Origin: Struthio camelus
Taxonomy: Eukaryota; Chordata; Aves; Struthioniformes; Struthionidae
Assembly (NCBI RefSeq): GCF_040807025.1
Contig: NC_090942.1
Coordinates: 198,642,247-198,706,246 of the forward strand
Length of the DNA stretch: 64,000 nt
Direction: 5' to 3'
This document shows, one piece after another, positions 13,001-25,600 of this stretch. The notes below the pieces were generated by a model that saw nothing but the letters and a program-made list of their open reading frames with translations, made no database searches and had not been told where the DNA came from. Position 1 is the first letter of the stretch. Each line of letters opens with the position of its first letter. A program made the translations under genes and the position numbers.

Positions 13001-16000
13001 TTTGAGGAAAATTTCAGTTCGCTTTATGTAGGTTAATGACTTCTCTAATACCTAGCAGTGCCTAAAGGTTGGATTTAATTGGGAAATAGGTGGATATTGA
13101 CTGTTTTTTCAGCTTCACTTTCCCTATTGGTACAGCTGCTTGTGCTTGTGCAGGTTTGAGAGAGACACCTGGGGTGAGAAGGACTGGAAACAAATAAAAG
13201 ACTGGTTCTCACTCTCTAGCAATTTTCTGAGAATCTCTTTGGATGTTTGGTCAGCTCTAAGGACTGGGCAAGCAGAGCAAGTCCGTTGACTGTACATGCA
13301 GATCCCTCTCTCTGCTCCAGTATCTCAAGTGGAAGTTTCCTTTCCATCTAGAGGAATCCTTCTCCACATCAAAAATTATGGAGGGCCAAGGAAAAAAATG
13401 GCAGCAGAGAAATTATGAATATTCTTCCTTCTTCTCCCCTCCCCAGCCTAATACAAAATGTTAATACATTGGGCAACATTGGAAAGAAAGACTAATATGA
13501 AATACTTGATCTCTGAATGAAGAATGAAAGAGTTTTTTTAGAGTAATCGTTAGAATATTAATTATAAAAAGATTTTTTGCGGTTGGAGTGCAGCAATAAT
13601 AAACATTTCACACAAAATTGCCTGTAAGAGCCTAAGGAACAGAAGAGTTGATAAGGTAGCAGTTTGTGGATGAGAGGGCTCAACGCTTAACAAATATAAG
13701 GCCATCAAGCAGTTTTCACACGGTAATAATGGCTTCTTGCTGTTTCTGGCTAGACCTCAAAATGAAGATCTCTCTCATTCTATATCATTTATTTATTCAG
13801 TGTTTTTGATAGCCAAAACAAGAACAGTTGTTTATTGTGGTTATTCCAACACCCACACTGCAAAACATTTGCCAGAATAGCTTTAGTTTGAAGTTATAAT
13901 GAATTCATATCTACTGTTTTGGCTAGATAGACAGAACTGTATGATTTGAAGTATTTCAGAAACTCTTGTTTTTATTTATGTGTTGATCCTTGAAATAACT
14001 GGTAATTCTGGTGGTCAGGATTCTTGTCTGGTGAGCAGGAAGTCCAGGTTCAAGTTTCATGTCAATCATGTCAGCTGCATAAGTTATTTATATGTTTGCT
14101 TAAAGGCATATGACTACATGTTTACCTAGAGCTGTATAAATTCTCTTGTCAGGATTGTGGAGAAAAACACAAAGATATCTTTTCTTTACAAGTGAAAAAA
14201 TTAGTTGTCAAAATTATTGCTTTTTTTTTTTTTAAAGCCAATCTATTTTAGAATAAATGTGAGGAAAACCTTAGTTACAAATGAGACCCATTTTGGGAAA
14301 AAATAAATTATTTTAGCTGAACAGAATTTCAAACTCTGAGCTCTCAAATGTTTACAAGACTGATGTACATACCCTTGATGCTAAAGTGCTTGTTGAAGCT
14401 ATAAAGTCAAGTTCACAAACATTAGGAAATAAATTATTTTGTCTGTGCAACTTTAAATATGAAATCAGTTTCACTCTTATAGGATTTTAGGCCCTTTGAA
14501 TTCACTTTTTCAGCTTGGCTGTTTGTCTCCTATTTTAGTTGGTCCTGCCACTCTTTAACTGGAACTTGTTCCATCTTCCCCATCCATGTTTTTAACAATG
14601 TAGATTTGGCGATCCAGTTGGGTTTGGTCTCCTTTTAAAACTATATTTCTTCTTTTTTTTTTTTTTTTTAGATAGTGACTCTTAAAATTAGTTAATTAGT
14701 AGCTTTTTTATTTTTAAATAAAGCTTCATCTAAGGCATTACCTCAGCACACTTAGCATTCAGATGCAGAGTTAAAACAGAATGAAAAAATATGTTGTGTA
14801 TTGGAGCTATAACATAATCTTTCTTCATAAGCTTCTGCAAATTCATGGTGGCCTGATTACCTTTGTTACTAAATTGGCCATTCTCTTGCTTCACTTTCTG
14901 ATTTTTTTCCCAGCTCTGACAGCCTGTCAGTAGTCTCTTCTAGATTCAGGTATTAAAAAAGTAATTTGTGCCAGGTTAATGAAGCCAGGACAACATATTC
15001 TTCAGTTTTTGTAGCTTTCTCCGTTGATTCTTGAAGGATTCTTAATGCTTTGTTGAAACCGTATTTTATCTTTGTTTTTTTTGTATCCTTCCATCTACGC
15101 AGTTACTTCTCCGTCTCTTTTGATTTCATTTCTTTCCATTGTATGAATAGAATCCAGGTAAATTGAAGTATGTAAGATAAATCCCTCATTCTCTGCAGTA
15201 ACTTGGTATTTTTTCCCTTGACATCCCTGCTTCACTCAGTGCACAGACAGGGCAGTGTTCACTGAATGGGCAGATATTCAATAGAAATATTTTTTAATTC
15301 TCATCACTCAGCGTGAGTTCCACTTTGCAATTTAGTGTGTGCTGTTTTAACTTTGTTTAATGGAGCATTGTGAAGTCTTCCAGAAAATTTTTTGCATGAC
15401 AGTAACCTTAGTATTTTAGGTTTCAGATATTTCGGTTCTTTTTTCCAGTCCATCATCTAAACTCCATATGAGCATTAGTGATATTATAGTCTGAATTTTA
15501 CGTTGGCAAACTACGGCACAGTTGCTAAAAATATCCTCTTGTTTTGATATTAGAAGGATGCTTATTTGATTTATCAAGCCTTGGGTTTATGAAGATATAC
15601 CATTTTAGACATCAGGGTAGTTTTCTATGCTGTGGAACTTAGGAATCTCACATACCCAACAGCTTTTCATGTTTTGTCCTCTAAACTCCTCCAACCGCAC
15701 CAATCTCCATTTTGTCCTGTAATCCTTAGGGTGTTTCTACTGGGTAAAAAGCAGTGTAATCTTGCTAGTCTTAAATTAAAAGCATGCTACTACGTAAGTA
15801 TCCTGCTAAACAAATTGCATCATGGCTGCGTTCGGTATGTCTTTCCATCAATGGAGGTGTTAACTTGAATGTACCTTCTTCCTGGTTGTGGTTTTATAGA
15901 ACCTAGAAGCAGCTCCTTATTCCTGAGGTTTCTGCCCTCTTTTGGATTTGACTGAAGTTGAGCAGTAACTTCAAAAGTCATTCGAGCAGACACAGCATGA

Positions 16001-19000
16001 TTGTACCCTTTTTTTAATGGATCTCTCCAAGATTTTAGAAATGTGATGTCTTTCTGTGAAGATCATATGTTTCTTAGCAGTTTATTGAAGAAGAACTCAA
16101 TACGTTTACCACAGGTCCGAGTTGTAAATGTGGCATGTGTTAGCTGGCAGGGCTGGTAAAGCTGGAACCAGGACAGGGTTTCATGCAGTCATCTCAATAC
16201 TGGTACTTACTAGGCATCACACTCTGAGCAGCTCTGCTATGTTGTTTTTGACTTTTACATTTCCTGTTTACCCTTTTGCATCAGTTCACCACTACCTCAT
16301 TTTTGTGTCCCTTGCTTCTTTTTTTCTTTTCTTTTTTTTTTTTGCTTTTAATTATTTTTACTCCTGTGTACAGCCTACACTGCTTTTAATCCTTTTCATA
16401 GAACACTTTGTGTTTGAGTCAGACCGGATAAGTGCATAAAATTTCTAGAACAGTGTCCTTGCCTTCACTTCTTTATTTGAATTGCATAATTGTTTATTAA
16501 CTCTCTGTACTTTTCCTTGCAGCAAAGCAAGCAATGGAGCAGGGAAAATCTCCAATTATAATAGACAACACTAATACTCAAGCCTGGGAAATGAAGCCAT
16601 ATGTGGAAATGGTAGGTTTTTTCTTGTAATTATATTATCTGTTACAACTTTACTTTGCAAGCATACCTTACAATCAGTGACTTGTATGGCAATAATTCAG
16701 ACTGATTTAAGGATTGATTAGATGTAATTTACCTAGCCTGGAATGAAAGCCGTGACAGGTTTTAGGGTAAGTGAAATCAGCATGTTACCTCTGTAAAGTC
16801 AACTGCATATGTTTATTATACTGCTCTGTAAACATCTTGTTATAGTCACTGCTATACAAATTTTATGTAGTAAACATACACATATCAGACATTTTTCTTT
16901 CCTTGCTTCAGGCTCTAGAAAAGGGATACAGAGTGGAGTTCCGTGAGCCAGATACTTGGTGGAAGTTTGATCCTGAAGAATTAGAAAAGTAAGGTTTATA
17001 TTATAGTAGTTAATGTACTTTTACATGTCTGTATATATAAAAATATGTAACAGCTTTTATTTTATTCAGCATCTCATTGGTATAAATGCTTAACTGCAAA
17101 TACAAAAATATTTGTTATTTAAATATGCATATTTAAATATACCTTTAAACAGAAGCGTTACAGGTGTTAACACAAACACACAGATAAGTAGATGTCCTGG
17201 CTTCTTTACCCATTGAAGTCAATATTAACATTTTGTTGAACGTGAATAGAAAAATGATTGACCCAGGTAGGAGACGCTGCTCGCATAATGAATAATTTAA
17301 GTTATTCTGAGAAATGTATTGCTGTAAAACATTATTGAGGCCATGAAATTTGTAGATGGCAAAAAGAGCTTATACGCTTTACAAAGAATGTATCAATATA
17401 GATGATTTATTCTGTCTACTTTTTACGTATACCTCAGTGTCAAAGAATAGTCCGTTTCTAATCAGTAAAGGTTAAAAAGCAAGTTCATATTTTCAGATTA
17501 TGCCGTTGCAGGATTTTTTGAAACTGCACTCCCAATCTTTGAAGGATGTGACTTTCGGTACTGTTGGACACAGGTTATTGGTCCTGTGGGTTTTGAGAAA
17601 GCCTGTGAAGCTATTTAATATTTCTGGTTAATTTCTGTTTTGTCTCAGGTTTATCTGCTTTAGACATGTATGAAGTATAAATCCATCCTAGGGACATTTC
17701 ATTGTTTGAAAGGTGGTGTAGTATTTTCATGAATGAACTCAAGAGTTCTCTTACTGATCATCATTTTATTTGCTCCCAACCGACTTGGCTCATAATTGTT
17801 CTCAGCATTGTAAAATTGCTCCTGTAAAACATGAAGCACTGTGTAGAATACTCACATTACTGACTTAGCCTTTATTATGTTAATACATTATAAATGTTAG
17901 TAAGTTCGTATCTTTTGCTTCTGAGCTACCACTAACTTATTATTAGAGATGGAGTCTTCTCGCTGCATGATGAGATCTACTAGAAGTTTTTCTAGTTTTG
18001 CGTGCAGCTCTGTAATCAGTCTTCAGTAATCAGACACTTCTAAGTTGTTTAGTGTGAGATTTCCATTGCATAAGAAAGATTCATATTTCCCATGAAAATG
18101 CATGTTTTCACATGGTCTTAACAGGTAACAAAATAAACAGACATGGTGTTATGTTACCATTGAATTTTATTGTCCAGTCATTAATTGTAGAAGTAAAGTT
18201 TATATGTTTACTGAAACCAAAAGAAAACCCTTTAACTGTGAAGTGCTTCTACCAATTCCTATGAGTATCCTAGAAGTGATGAAAATGTTTTAGCTATTCC
18301 AACTGCTCTAAATATTTGAAGGGAGGTCCCTTGTTGTCTAACTTAATTTACTGAGAGTTGAGGAAAAGTGCTGAAGTTTTGTTTTGTTTTGTTTTTTTGA
18401 TTGCTTGAAGGAGGGTGTTTTTTTTTTTTTTTAATGTTAGCATGTCTGGGAAGTAGATCATAATAATAAAGACATGATTGTAATCCTGGGATTCCCCTTA
18501 TGAATTTTAAGTGGAACATTTTATGCAGTACTTGGGCAAATGCTAAGTTAATAAATTCAGGTAACTTTATTAAAATAGTCTGAAGTTGTAAGTTCTAATT
18601 CCCTCCTAACGGAATCAATTAAGACTATTTTTTTTTCATTCTGGGAATTGGAATTAAAAATACACCAGCTTCTACTTAAATTAGTTAGCATAGGATTTTT
18701 GTTATATTTTGGATACCTCTTCTTCATTTTTTTTAAGTGATGCTGTATGATCTCTATCGATATTAACTTGTATCAAGTCGTATAATACACCAGTATTTTA
18801 TAAGTCAGATGTATTTCAAGATGCTATTTCTTATAGGGATGTTTGTACCACCACTTAGTGTGTTTGAGACATCTGTGAAAAGGCTTCTTCAAAGAAAAAA
18901 ATACTTTCTAGAGACAACACTAGGTGAATTCTTGATGTCAAAAAGTTGACAAATGTTTTAGCATGGAATAGATGTTAGTGGGTTTTTTTTGTTTTGTTTT

Positions 19001-22000
19001 GTTTTTCTTCCAGTATGTCTATGAGGTACAAATTATTTTTAGACTTGTGCATGATTTTGCTTTTAGTTTAGTTTTGTGCATGTAACTTGTGAAAGCATCT
19101 TGACTTCACATGCATATGTCTTGTGGCAAGAAACTTTTTGCTCAAGGTTTCCTGCATGTCATTTAGACCTTTATATAAAGGAATTTATGCTTTCAGAAAT
19201 CGTTTTTAGGAAATCTCAAAAACTGCCACTCAGAGAACAAACAAGTGGCAAAACACCTGGTAGAAGGGAAAGGTTCTCAAGTGTTTAAGCAGTGTTGGAG
19301 GAAAAAGTTGCCATCGGTCAGGCTTGTATCTTTTCAGAGTAACAGCTCAGTTAGGAAGCAGAAAATCAAAAACAGTTGTACGTTTGATTCAGACTTCTGA
19401 GGAGTAACAGGTATCCTGTGTAACCTGTATTTTAGGACGGATGCTGTTTCTTTAAAAAAAAGAAAAAGTTAGCTGCTGTTTCTATATGCTGAAAGGTGAA
19501 ATGTAAACATACTTTTTAATAATTTTTTCTTCAATATGATAATGAATCTGCAATTTGGAATTGACTTCATTGGACATGTGCATATTGTCTTCAATAATAA
19601 TGTCCTTGTAGGATTAACTTACCAGTATATTGGTATGCTCTATTTGGTGAGATTCTTCTAGTGTAAAGACAGTTAATGGTGACAAAACTTCACTTTTGTG
19701 AATAGATTCTGTGTTCCTGCAAACAAAACAAGCTTCCAAAGCATAACTATCTATTAGGGGCTTATGCTGATACGTCTGTGTTTAAGAATGAGATGGCTTT
19801 ATACTCTTTCAGCATAGCCATGCTACCAAAAGATGAGCGAAGGCATGCCTGAAGAGTACATTCTCGTATTAAATGACACAGTACTACAAATTTCCTGCAT
19901 TTGTAATTGATTGCTATGCTTGATGTGATTTTGCCATTAGTGATTGTGTTATCCTGCCTTGTTCTTTAAGGGAAAGTACTAGCTTATTCTTGAAATGACT
20001 ACACAACTGCATTCAGTTGTAGATGAATGTGTGCTTTGTTTTGTGCTCTTGAGCTATAATCTTTCTCCAGCAGTAGTGAGTTAAGGAGAATCTTGAATAA
20101 CTTTGTGCTACTACCTGATGGCATGAAAGGACATATACTTCCTCTTCTCAGTTCCTATTTATCATCTGAGTCCCGTGCTTTTTAGAATCTCCCCATCTCT
20201 AGGGTGTAGCTTTTTTCTATACTGTTAATCTTGTTCATATTTGTGAATAGAATTAAAATTGTTAAGGTTAGCTAGCTAACCTGTTCAACATACTGCTGCT
20301 CCTGGATTTTTTTTTTGTTTTTACTTTAAGCAAGATGTAAAAAATTGCAACAATTGAACAGTGAAGCTGTTGAGATGCTCACTCTTGCTTCTGATGGTGT
20401 CTCAGGGAACAGCATGTGTGAGAGAAATACTCCACTTAAGTCTTTCCTTCCCAAAGAAGAAAGTTGCTAAAGTGCATCTCAAAGAGTCAGCCTATTTTTG
20501 AGTACTTCTGAGATCATCAGTTCTTCTACCATTCCAAATATGAAACTAGAGCATGCTCTTTGCAGTATGCATTGAACCCACATCAACTTGACATGTACTT
20601 TCTTGTTGGAATAATATGCCCAAACTCCTGAAAATAAAAGAATCAGTCCTTTAAAATGTTTCTCTGTAGAGTATCCTCTTTCCGAAGTAGCCTATTTGCT
20701 CCAGCTATTGATTTCTCCTTTATAGGAAGTGAGAAGGTTGGTAAGGGGGCCCGTGCCTCTTCTATCCCTGGCAAAAAGTGCAAAGAGGTGGATGTATTCC
20801 CTAGTGGCATGACTTACAAATAATTCAGCTGGAACAAGGTTTCTTGGTGATGAGAATATGTTGGGTTATGATAAGTGTTTGTCTACACTGTTGAAAGGTT
20901 CCATCTGTGATGTGTTTTTAATATTTATTCTTTGAGATTCAATTCTGTTAGACTACTGATAGTTCTCTGACCTACAGTTCATGCATGAACTTTGTGGGGT
21001 TCTTTTGGCAGTCTGAAATTCTCTACTAACATGAATTTTAAGATCCTGTTCCATAGGAGATAGATACATTCTAATGCCGAAACATATTTTTAATTGCCTT
21101 TTCCTCAGGTTCTTAACTGACCAAGCTCTTAGTGAAAGTAACAGCTGCTCACTAAACACCTTGCAAGAGTAGGATAATTCTTCTGGCCTCTCCTCCCTTA
21201 AATGTGTTTTGGTATATTTCTAAATTTGCAGCAAGTAGCAATAAGAACACTTAGGTAAAGGTATCATGAGCATGCTGTTCTGGTCCAGAACTAAAATTGG
21301 TCCTTACTTTTAAAAGGAGGTTTATTGATGAGAAAAATAGTCCATCGTTAAGGTTTTGAAACTATATAGTCTTTTTTTATGCTAGTTTCAGAGTCTAATG
21401 GTAGCTTTCATAAGTTGTAGTCTCATCATTCATCCCTGTACTCGCTAGCTAGTACACCATGTGATATCTGATGAATAAATAGAAAACAGAAACCTTCTAG
21501 GACTTTTTATGTACCTCATCCTGGTGAATAACGTTGTATTTTTGTATAAACAAGAATGGCTGTGGTTTTTTTTATTATTTAATATGTACAATGAAGGATT
21601 CTTAAAAATAAACCTTAACACATGTTAAATACAGGAAATATGAGAATACAGTGTAATGAAATCTGAAATTTTAAGTGTTACAGCATTTTAGTTTCAAAAT
21701 GTGTGCAATCACTGGACTTAATAATGTCTTCCAGTTTTATAAAGCTTCCTGCTAGGTAATGCAGGAAAATACGTCTGGCTCTTTCAGATATGAAAAGCAA
21801 GATAAAAATTGTGAAATTAAGAGTTCACTGAAATTTTTCTTTTCTCTTTTTTCAAAGACTGTAAACGTATAAAAATACTAGACAATTTATTTAAATTTTT
21901 ATTTTTGTAGGAGGAATAAACATGGGGTCACTCGTGAGAAGATTGCTCAGATGCTGGAACGATATGAATATCAAATATCCATACCTATTGTCATGAATTC

Positions 22001-22109
22001 AGTGGTACCTCCTCACAAACACATACAAAAGCCACCTCTGCAGCGAAGACATAGGTGGGGAGGCAATACAGACTCGTGGAATTTTTTCAGTATTTTTGAT
22101 AACCGATAA
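5628..22109 (+). CDS. N4BP2L2: N4BP2L2, short isoform (5 coding exons, 647 aa)
   Basis: Exons 5628-7081, 12587-12711, 16523-16611, 16912-16988 and 21911-22109 join in frame to 647 codons plus TAA. Here the donor at 22054/22055 is ignored and translation reads on for 17 residues beyond R630 ([17 protein letters not shown]) to the stop. As I recall it, the usual human N4BP2L2 protein (583 aa) also ends in an RWGG-containing tail after the P-loop domain, which supports this form. The start at 5628 is the first base of the exon and aligns with the remembered human N-terminus, including a conserved LCQFYKEI-type segment at 220-227. A proline-rich stretch PLPPLPPRL lies near 342-350. Poly(A) signals AATAAA occur at 22128-22133 and 22260-22265. 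Confidence 0.85.
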
Positions 22110-22623
22110 CACAGCTTGCAGTCAGCTAATAAAAATATTACTTGCCCTTCCTAAATCTGCCTTCACTACTGGTAAAATAGTGAATCTTCTGCATTTTAAA
22201 TAGGCCTATTTTAAGACCATTCCCTTCTGGGGGCTGTTTCTTTAACAGACTTGCATGTAAATAAAATTGTACATTAAATGTTTTAAAAATATATATTTAT
22301 TACAGTTGTAATAACTTTGATTTTTAGTGACGTATTTGCAATAGTATGAAGTATAGCAGAGTCTTCCTTCATAAACCTACGACAATGATGTTGTCATATA
22401 CCGAGTAACTGTTGAGCAGTTTTTTAAAGAGGTCATACTATTACATCTTTTAAACAGAACTAAAGCCCAGAAGAAGGTTATTTATGTAATATCTAATTTT
22501 AATGGTTCTCATTGCTTTTTAGTCTCCTAATCTTTTGCCAGATTTTTTTAATACAGTTCTTTCTAGGATTGCTGGATGTTTTTGTTTTAATTAGCATCCA
22601 AAGTGTAGGCATGTATTTTTCTC

Positions 22624-22682
<59 letters not shown>

Positions 22683-25600
22683 TTTTGTCTCCGAAGCTCA
22701 TCTGGTAGCTGAAGCAACATTCTGCCAGTGCAGTACTCACCAGCCTGAAACTGTGTAACCTGAATTATTTTTTGAGGTTTCTTTTTCATTCTATGTAGTA
22801 GTATATAAAATATGGTGCTGCCTGCACACCAGCAACATTTTTGTGCTAAAAATGCTAAATTTTCTAATCACAAAAAAAAATTCATGCCTCTCTTTCTGAG
22901 CCAATTTTTCACATTTATCATAAAAATGACACACACCGCGTTAGCTTGTTAACCCCCAATCCACAGTTGGGATGAAGCAATTCAGTAAAACCAGGGACGC
23001 AGTTCTGTAAAACCACATTGCATTCTTAATTTTGGCATACCTAATGTAATCTGTTTAGCACATATCAAAATATGAGCCAGCATGGAGATTGATTTATTGC
23101 CCTTTTTCTCTTAAAAAATGAAATCAGTAAGATTTCACTTTGCTTGCTTTCTAACTGCTTGCTGTATTAATAAAATATATTTGTCTTCATTGTTGTTTTA
23201 GTTCAATGTAACAGTTTATATTATTTTTAAGTATTTATGATTTTATGTACATGAACATTATTACTAACCTATGAGCTAAAATAATCTGTCTTTAGGCCTA
23301 TAGGCCTACGTTCATTTTTCTTATACACTGAATGAATAAGTCTTGAATAGGAAATTTTGTCAAGAACATGCTGAAACAGTTTTCTTTTTGTGTGTGTGTG
23401 AGGGCTTTAGATTTTTGAAAATTCTACAGCCACCATAATTTTTGTTTTCCTTATAGACAGCTTTTGAATGGGCCCCAAAAAATTACTTCATTTTAAGTCT
23501 GAATAACAAAAGTTGAAGATTCAGGTATCTAATGAAGTATTTTTCTGTGGTTGTGTATACTACTGTTCAAGTCTAAATTTGTACAATTTAATGTATATGT
23601 AAAATAATGTTTACGTAAGACTAGCTATAAAAGTTGAAGTGTAATTAAGTAAGTTTGATTAATTGAAAAATAATTTTTGAAGCTTCAATAGTGCATGCAT
23701 TGTTACTATATTCAGCTACTGTGTATTTAAAAAACAAAACTTTCCAACTATATTAAATATCTTCCCTTACTGTATATTATTTATACCAGTTCTGTTACTA
23801 CTTTTTAGTTTTCTTAGTCATCTCTTTCCACATTTCAAGAGAATCATAGAAATCATTGTAAATCCTTAGTAATACTTTAATTTTCCCAGAGTTTTTATTT
23901 TTAAACGTGAAAGTGCATTTCATGTGTGAGGAACATAGAAAGTTTTTTAGAGAGATTCATTTTATTTGCTCATACCTATATTACTTAAAGCCATAGTAAA
24001 GTGATAAAATTTATTGAGGCTTTACATAATGTTTACACAGTCTGCTAAGACAAATGACAAAAGATGACAAAGGAGCTGATTGTTGGAATTCAATGTTATG
24101 GGTTTTTTTCGGTAGCTTCCATCCTTTAAAGTTTTTAAAGGAAGCTGATAATTTTTTATACTAGTATTTAATTGATATTTAAGTTATCTTTAAATTTTTT
24201 TTAATTTAAATAGATGTGAATTGTTACTAGTTTAAAAAAATGCAACATTTTTGTGTGTTACCTGTTAATAAGTTATTGATGGAAGGTGAGTCTGTTTGAT
24301 ATGCAAAGCATGTTGCTCAGTGTAGGCGAGCTATTTACAAAGGGTACCTAACAAAAACAGAATGCTTTACAGCTTGGCACTGTATCAAACGCTTATTATA
24401 AACTGCTTAATCTTATAAAGCTATATTCCAAGGTAAGTACAATGACATGGTAAGTGAAAACACGAAGGAATTACTGTCTGACTGTGTCATACTTGGTCTT
24501 TGTTTTATGGTGTATTCGTATTTGCTGAGGATATGGCAGTCATGGTTTAAGCTACTGGCTACAGATATGGATATCCCTAAGAGAGAAATTACTTTGTTGT
24601 TGTCTGTGGAGGGCATATTGTGTTATCCAACTTATATGTAAGAATAACAAAAAAAAGGGGGGAGGGGCTGAAATACACATTGCAGGTATTGAATTTATCG
24701 CACTACCTCACAAATGACGTATTTTGTCAACGATTACATACCAGAAATGTGAGAATTCCTTGTTCAACTTTAAATTTGGGATCTAAATATTTCTACTATC
24801 TGGCATAGTGTTGATGCAGTACGCCTATCGACTTCTCACACGTAGTCGTAACATGTACCTGGAGTTAAGGTTTTCTATTTTAATTTTGTTTGTTTGTTTT
24901 GGTAAATTGCCAGTTCTTAGGATTTCATGAATTAACAGTGTCAGAATTTCATGAATTAACAGTGTCAGAATTTTCTTGTGTAACTAACGCATAGAACCGT
25001 AGTGTTATGACTGTAAATTGTAAATACCTGCTGCATACCTCAAAAACTGGCGAGATGGTAAGTAACTTTAAACAAAGTAGTTATAATACCCAGCTGTAGT
25101 TTTAACATCCCTCTTTTTTTTAAGAATGAAATTTAAATCAGAGTTAATTTGCAAAACATCCCTAGTTTGGTTCAGATAGCTGACCAGTTAGCATCAGCTG
25201 TGTGGGATTATTGCGTAACTAAAGAAAAAAGCTTCAGTCTTACTGCTTCCTCTAAACTGCTGTTTTCTGTGTTTATTTCCTGAAGTGTTACAGGTTTTCA
25301 TCAGCCTTGTCTATGACAAATGATTTAATGTTCTTACTTTTCTTTTATTTGAAAAAAGTACCCATATTTTTTTCTTTTTAGTGAATGATGAAGTTAAATA
25401 GTCTTCTGTTAGGAGCTCTGTCTTCTGTTCTGATAGTTATCTCCTTTTCAGTCCATTTTAATCTGATTGACCATGATACGTGATTTTTTTAAGCTTTTAT
25501 TTAAAATTAAAGAGGAAAGCCAAGATTTTATCTTCGATCTTCTGTGTTCTGTCTCTTGACGGACAATGTCTCTTCTATCGACATTGTAGAATTTTTTCTT

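Noticed and set aside
13985-14065. Possible tRNA gene around a B-box-like GGTTCAAGTTTC
   Set aside because: No cloverleaf or matching acceptor stem can be drawn; more likely an old tRNA-derived SINE remnant.
22499-22789. Arg-Glu repeat protein on the - strand
   Set aside because: It is a translation of the CT microsatellite.
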